From the NCBI RefSeq assembly GCF_017377715.1, contig NZ_JAFVMF010000013.1, forward strand, positions 1 through 64,000: a DNA stretch of 64,000 nucleotides, read 5' to 3'. Origin of the DNA: Acetobacter sacchari (GTDB lineage: Bacteria; Pseudomonadota; Alphaproteobacteria; Acetobacterales; Acetobacteraceae). This document shows, piece by piece, positions 62,030 through 64,000 of the stretch (the stretch's first letter is position 1; each line of letters begins with the position of its first letter). The notes under the pieces were generated by a model. The model was given only the letters and a program-made list of their open reading frames with translations, did no database searches and was not told the DNA's origin. The position numbers and the translations under genes were made by a program.

Positions 62030-63158
62030 CTCCGCCGACGTGACGAGCGCTCCCCGCCCCCCCGCAGCGCCGCCGGAAACGTCGTTTCCCGACGTTTCCG
62101 GCCCAGCGCTCCCTTCGACGGAGATTGAGACGGCGCTCGTGGCTTACCGGTCTCTGCAACGACGACGGATCGTCGTTCTGGCGAGCCTTCTGGCATTGCT
62201 GGGCGTTACGTTCGTGGTCAACCTGGCCCTTGGCCCTGCGAGATTGGGCGTCCACGACATCTTTCGCGCCCTGCTTGGACAAGGCGACGTCGGAGCGCAG
62301 ACCATCATTTGGCGTTTGCGCCTGCCCTATGCGGTCATGGCGGTCCTGACCGGGCTCGCGCTCGGCCTCGCCGGGGCCGAGATGCAAACCATTCTGGACA
62401 ATCCGCTGGCCAGCCCCTTCACGCTCGGCCTGTCGGCGGCTGCAGCGTTCGGCGCTTCCCTCGCCATTATCCTTGACTGGCGCCTACCCTTTCCGTTTCT
62501 GGGCGGCGAAGGCGCTGTCGCCGCCAATGCATTTCTGTTCGCAATCGGTTCATCTCTGGCGCTCGACGCCGTCGCCCGCCTTCGAGGCTCCGCGACCAAT
62601 ACGGTCGTCATGTTTGGCATCGCTCTGGTCTTTACCTTTCAGGCTTGCGTCGCTCTCCTCCAATTCGTCGCATCGGAAGATGCGTTGCAGGATTTGATTT
62701 TCTGGACAATGGGCAGCGTCACGCGCGCCACATGGCCGAAGATCGGCGCGCTGCTCCTCGCCTGCGCAATCGTTTCGCCGTTTTCGCTGCGTTCAGCGTG
62801 GGCTCTGACTGCGCTGCGGTTGGGAGAAGATCGCGCCGCCAGTATGGGAGTCGACGTTCGTCGCGTGCGCCTTGCCTCGCTCATGCGGATCAGCATTCTT
62901 GCGGCCATTGCCGTCGCGTTTTCTGGAACCATCGGTTTTGTCGGATTGGTGGCGCCTCATATCGCGCGCCGTCTGGTCGGCGAAGACCACCGGGCTTACC
63001 TGCCCGCCGCCGCTCTCTCCGGCTGCCTGATCATGTCAGGGGCGACCATAGCCGCACGCAATCTGGTGCCGGGCCAGGTCCTTCCGGTCGGGATCGTCAC
63101 CGCGCTTGTGGGAATCCCCTTTTTTCTGGGCGTCGTTTTGCGGCGTCCGGCGTCATGA
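62019..63158 (+). CDS. FecCD-family iron-chelate/cobalamin ABC permease
   Basis: The 379-residue inner-membrane protein has about 9-10 helices after a Pro/Ser-rich cytoplasmic start. Family signs are RLPYAVMAVLTGLALGLAGAE (gating helix region, in parts), NPLASPFTLGLSAAAAFGAS, FWTMGSVTRATW, LGEDRAASMGVDVRRVR (ATPase coupling loop), GTIGFVGLVAPHIARRLVGE and RNLVPGQVLPVGIVTALVG. It imports siderophores, heme or B12. It starts with GTG and overlaps its ATPase partner by four bases. No binding-protein or receptor gene is in view. Confidence 0.92.
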   Translation: MDGDSADVTSAPRPPAAPPETSFPDVSGPALPSTEIETALVAYRSLQRRRIVVLASLLALLGVTFVVNLALGPARLGVHDIFRALLGQGDVGAQTIIWRLRLPYAVMAVLTGLALGLAGAEMQTILDNPLASPFTLGLSAAAAFGASLAIILDWRLPFPFLGGEGAVAANAFLFAIGSSLALDAVARLRGSATNTVVMFGIALVFTFQACVALLQFVASEDALQDLIFWTMGSVTRATWPKIGALLLACAIVSPFSLRSAWALTALRLGEDRAASMGVDVRRVRLASLMRISILAAIAVAFSGTIGFVGLVAPHIARRLVGEDHRAYLPAAALSGCLIMSGATIAARNLVPGQVLPVGIVTALVGIPFFLGVVLRRPAS

Positions 63159-63940
63159 GAGAGGCTATACAAGATTCTCTGATGGCCGGTCCGCTCACCG
63201 TCTCCTACGGACGCAGGCGTATTCTGGACGGGGTGACCGTTGGCCCCCTCCCCCCCGGCTCGATCACAGCATTGCTGGGCGCGAACGGCAGCGGGAAATC
63301 GACGCTGCTGCGAGCGCTTGCGGGGCTGAAAGCCGCAGACGGAGCGATATCGCTCGGCGACATCGCCCTCGGAACCCTAGCGCCACCCGAACGCGCGCGT
63401 TACTGCGCTTATATGCCCCAAACGCTGCCACCACCGATCCGGATGCAAACTCTGGAAACAGTGCTCGTGGCGATGCGAACCGATCACAGTTCTCACAGAT
63501 CAAATCACATCGCCCATGCGCTGAGGATTTTATCCGATCTGGGCTTAGCCTCGCTCGCACATCGCTATCTCGATGAATTATCAGGCGGACAGCGCCAGCT
63601 TGCAGGTCTGGCCCAGGCGCTGGCGAGGTCTCCACGAGTGCTGCTTCTAGACGAACCCCTGAGCGCCCTCGACCTGCGCCATCAGTTCGAAGTCATGGAC
63701 GTTTTGCGTGATGAGACAGCTTCTCGCGGCATGGTCACCGTAATCGTGCTGCACGATCTCGGCGTCGCCTTGCGACGTGCTGATCAGGCCATGCTTCTTG
63801 CGAATGGCCAGGTCGTAAGCGCAGGCCCGGTGAGCGAGGTGGTGACCCCAGAGCATTTGCGCCGGGCGTTTGGCGTGGAAGCCCGCATCGAAATCAGTAG
63901 CGATGGGCGGCCGATGCTGTTGGTGGATGGGGTAGCCTGA
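63155..63940 (+). CDS. FecE/BtuD-type ABC transporter ATPase
   Basis: The 261-residue ATPase has Walker A GANGSGKST (about 40-48), Q-loop YMPQTLPPP, signature LSGGQRQLAGLAQALA, Walker B VLLLDEPLSALD and switch His in VIVLHDLGVALRRAD. It pairs with the permease just upstream through an ATGA overlap. The frame is open far upstream, but that part is a shadow of the permease. A start at 63182 (MAGPL) is also possible. The 60 bases after it to the window end show no gene. Confidence 0.94.
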   Translation: MREAIQDSLMAGPLTVSYGRRRILDGVTVGPLPPGSITALLGANGSGKSTLLRALAGLKAADGAISLGDIALGTLAPPERARYCAYMPQTLPPPIRMQTLETVLVAMRTDHSSHRSNHIAHALRILSDLGLASLAHRYLDELSGGQRQLAGLAQALARSPRVLLLDEPLSALDLRHQFEVMDVLRDETASRGMVTVIVLHDLGVALRRADQAMLLANGQVVSAGPVSEVVTPEHLRRAFGVEARIEISSDGRPMLLVDGVA

Positions 63941-64000
63941 AACAGTTCCGAATAACTTCAAAGATCGCGACCCAGCCTGTTTCGAAAGAACTGAGGCTGG

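Noticed and set aside
62645..63154. Upstream extension of the ABC ATPase frame
   Set aside because: It overlaps the permease coding region in another frame; the ATPase starts at the ATGA overlap at 63155.
1..64000. CRISPR arrays, insertion sequences and rRNA genes
   Set aside because: No regularly spaced repeats, transposase motifs with terminal inverted repeats, or rRNA signatures were seen.

Overview
The window reads as one chromosomal stretch of an alphaproteobacterium, most likely an acetic acid bacterium (Acetobacteraceae). That assignment is an inference from several things seen together: a generally GC-rich backbone, a class II DAHP synthase, an OhrR/Ohr pair, a DUF2628 gene inside the histidine operon, and an mfd-sdhE block divergent from recG. 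No insertion sequence, transposase, integrase, rRNA gene or CRISPR array was seen. One tRNA gene is present.

Region 1 (about 1-13.7 kb) is a surface-polysaccharide cluster with visibly lower GC than the rest. On the minus strand it carries kpsC-like and kpsS-like Kdo transferase genes, a GT4 glycosyltransferase, gmhB, hldE, an AGE-family sugar epimerase and a TPR-GT9 fusion. Divergently it carries a membrane sulfatase/LTA-synthase-like transferase. It ends at a tRNA-Glu gene, so it may be a genomic island.

Region 2 (13.7-23 kb) is backbone: trmJ-cysS, a small secreted protein, alkB, class II DAHP synthase, a nicotinate phosphoribosyltransferase, and ohrR/ohr with two palindromic operators between them. 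A lone, AT-richer GT61 gene (23.5 kb) separates this from region 3.

Region 3 (24.7-42.7 kb) holds sdhE-mfd, recG, a GGDEF(degenerate)-EAL protein, an LpxR-like outer-membrane lipid A deacylase, a double cold-shock-domain protein, the run kdsB-pheA-dapA-smpB, a membrane cytochrome c with hisN, and serA-comM. KdsB makes CMP-Kdo, the donor that KpsC/KpsS would use.

Region 4 (42.7-50.7 kb) is accessory, with wide AT-rich gaps and many small exported proteins: lipoproteins, a 50-residue membrane protein, a three-gene module (Tat-type lipoprotein, second lipoprotein, papain-like protein), a lipocalin-like protein divergent from a LysR regulator, an RcnB-like protein, an exported NUC1-family nuclease and a DUF333 lipoprotein.

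Region 5 (50.7-64 kb) holds a FemAB-like acyltransferase with RidA, a HIT protein and the histidine operon hisB-DUF2628-hisH-(GNAT-hisA)-hisF-hisE, whose first five cistrons overlap by 1-4 bases. Then come a TetR/MFS divergent pair with two palindromic operators, an old-yellow-enzyme reductase, an Smr-domain protein, and an iron-type ABC permease with its ATPase at the right edge.

The strongest candidates for something new are the GNAT-HisA fusion inside the his operon, the three-gene exported module at 44.7-46.6 kb, the 50-residue membrane protein in the AT-rich gap, and the KpsC homologue with only one recognisable transferase module beside an LTA-synthase-like enzyme.
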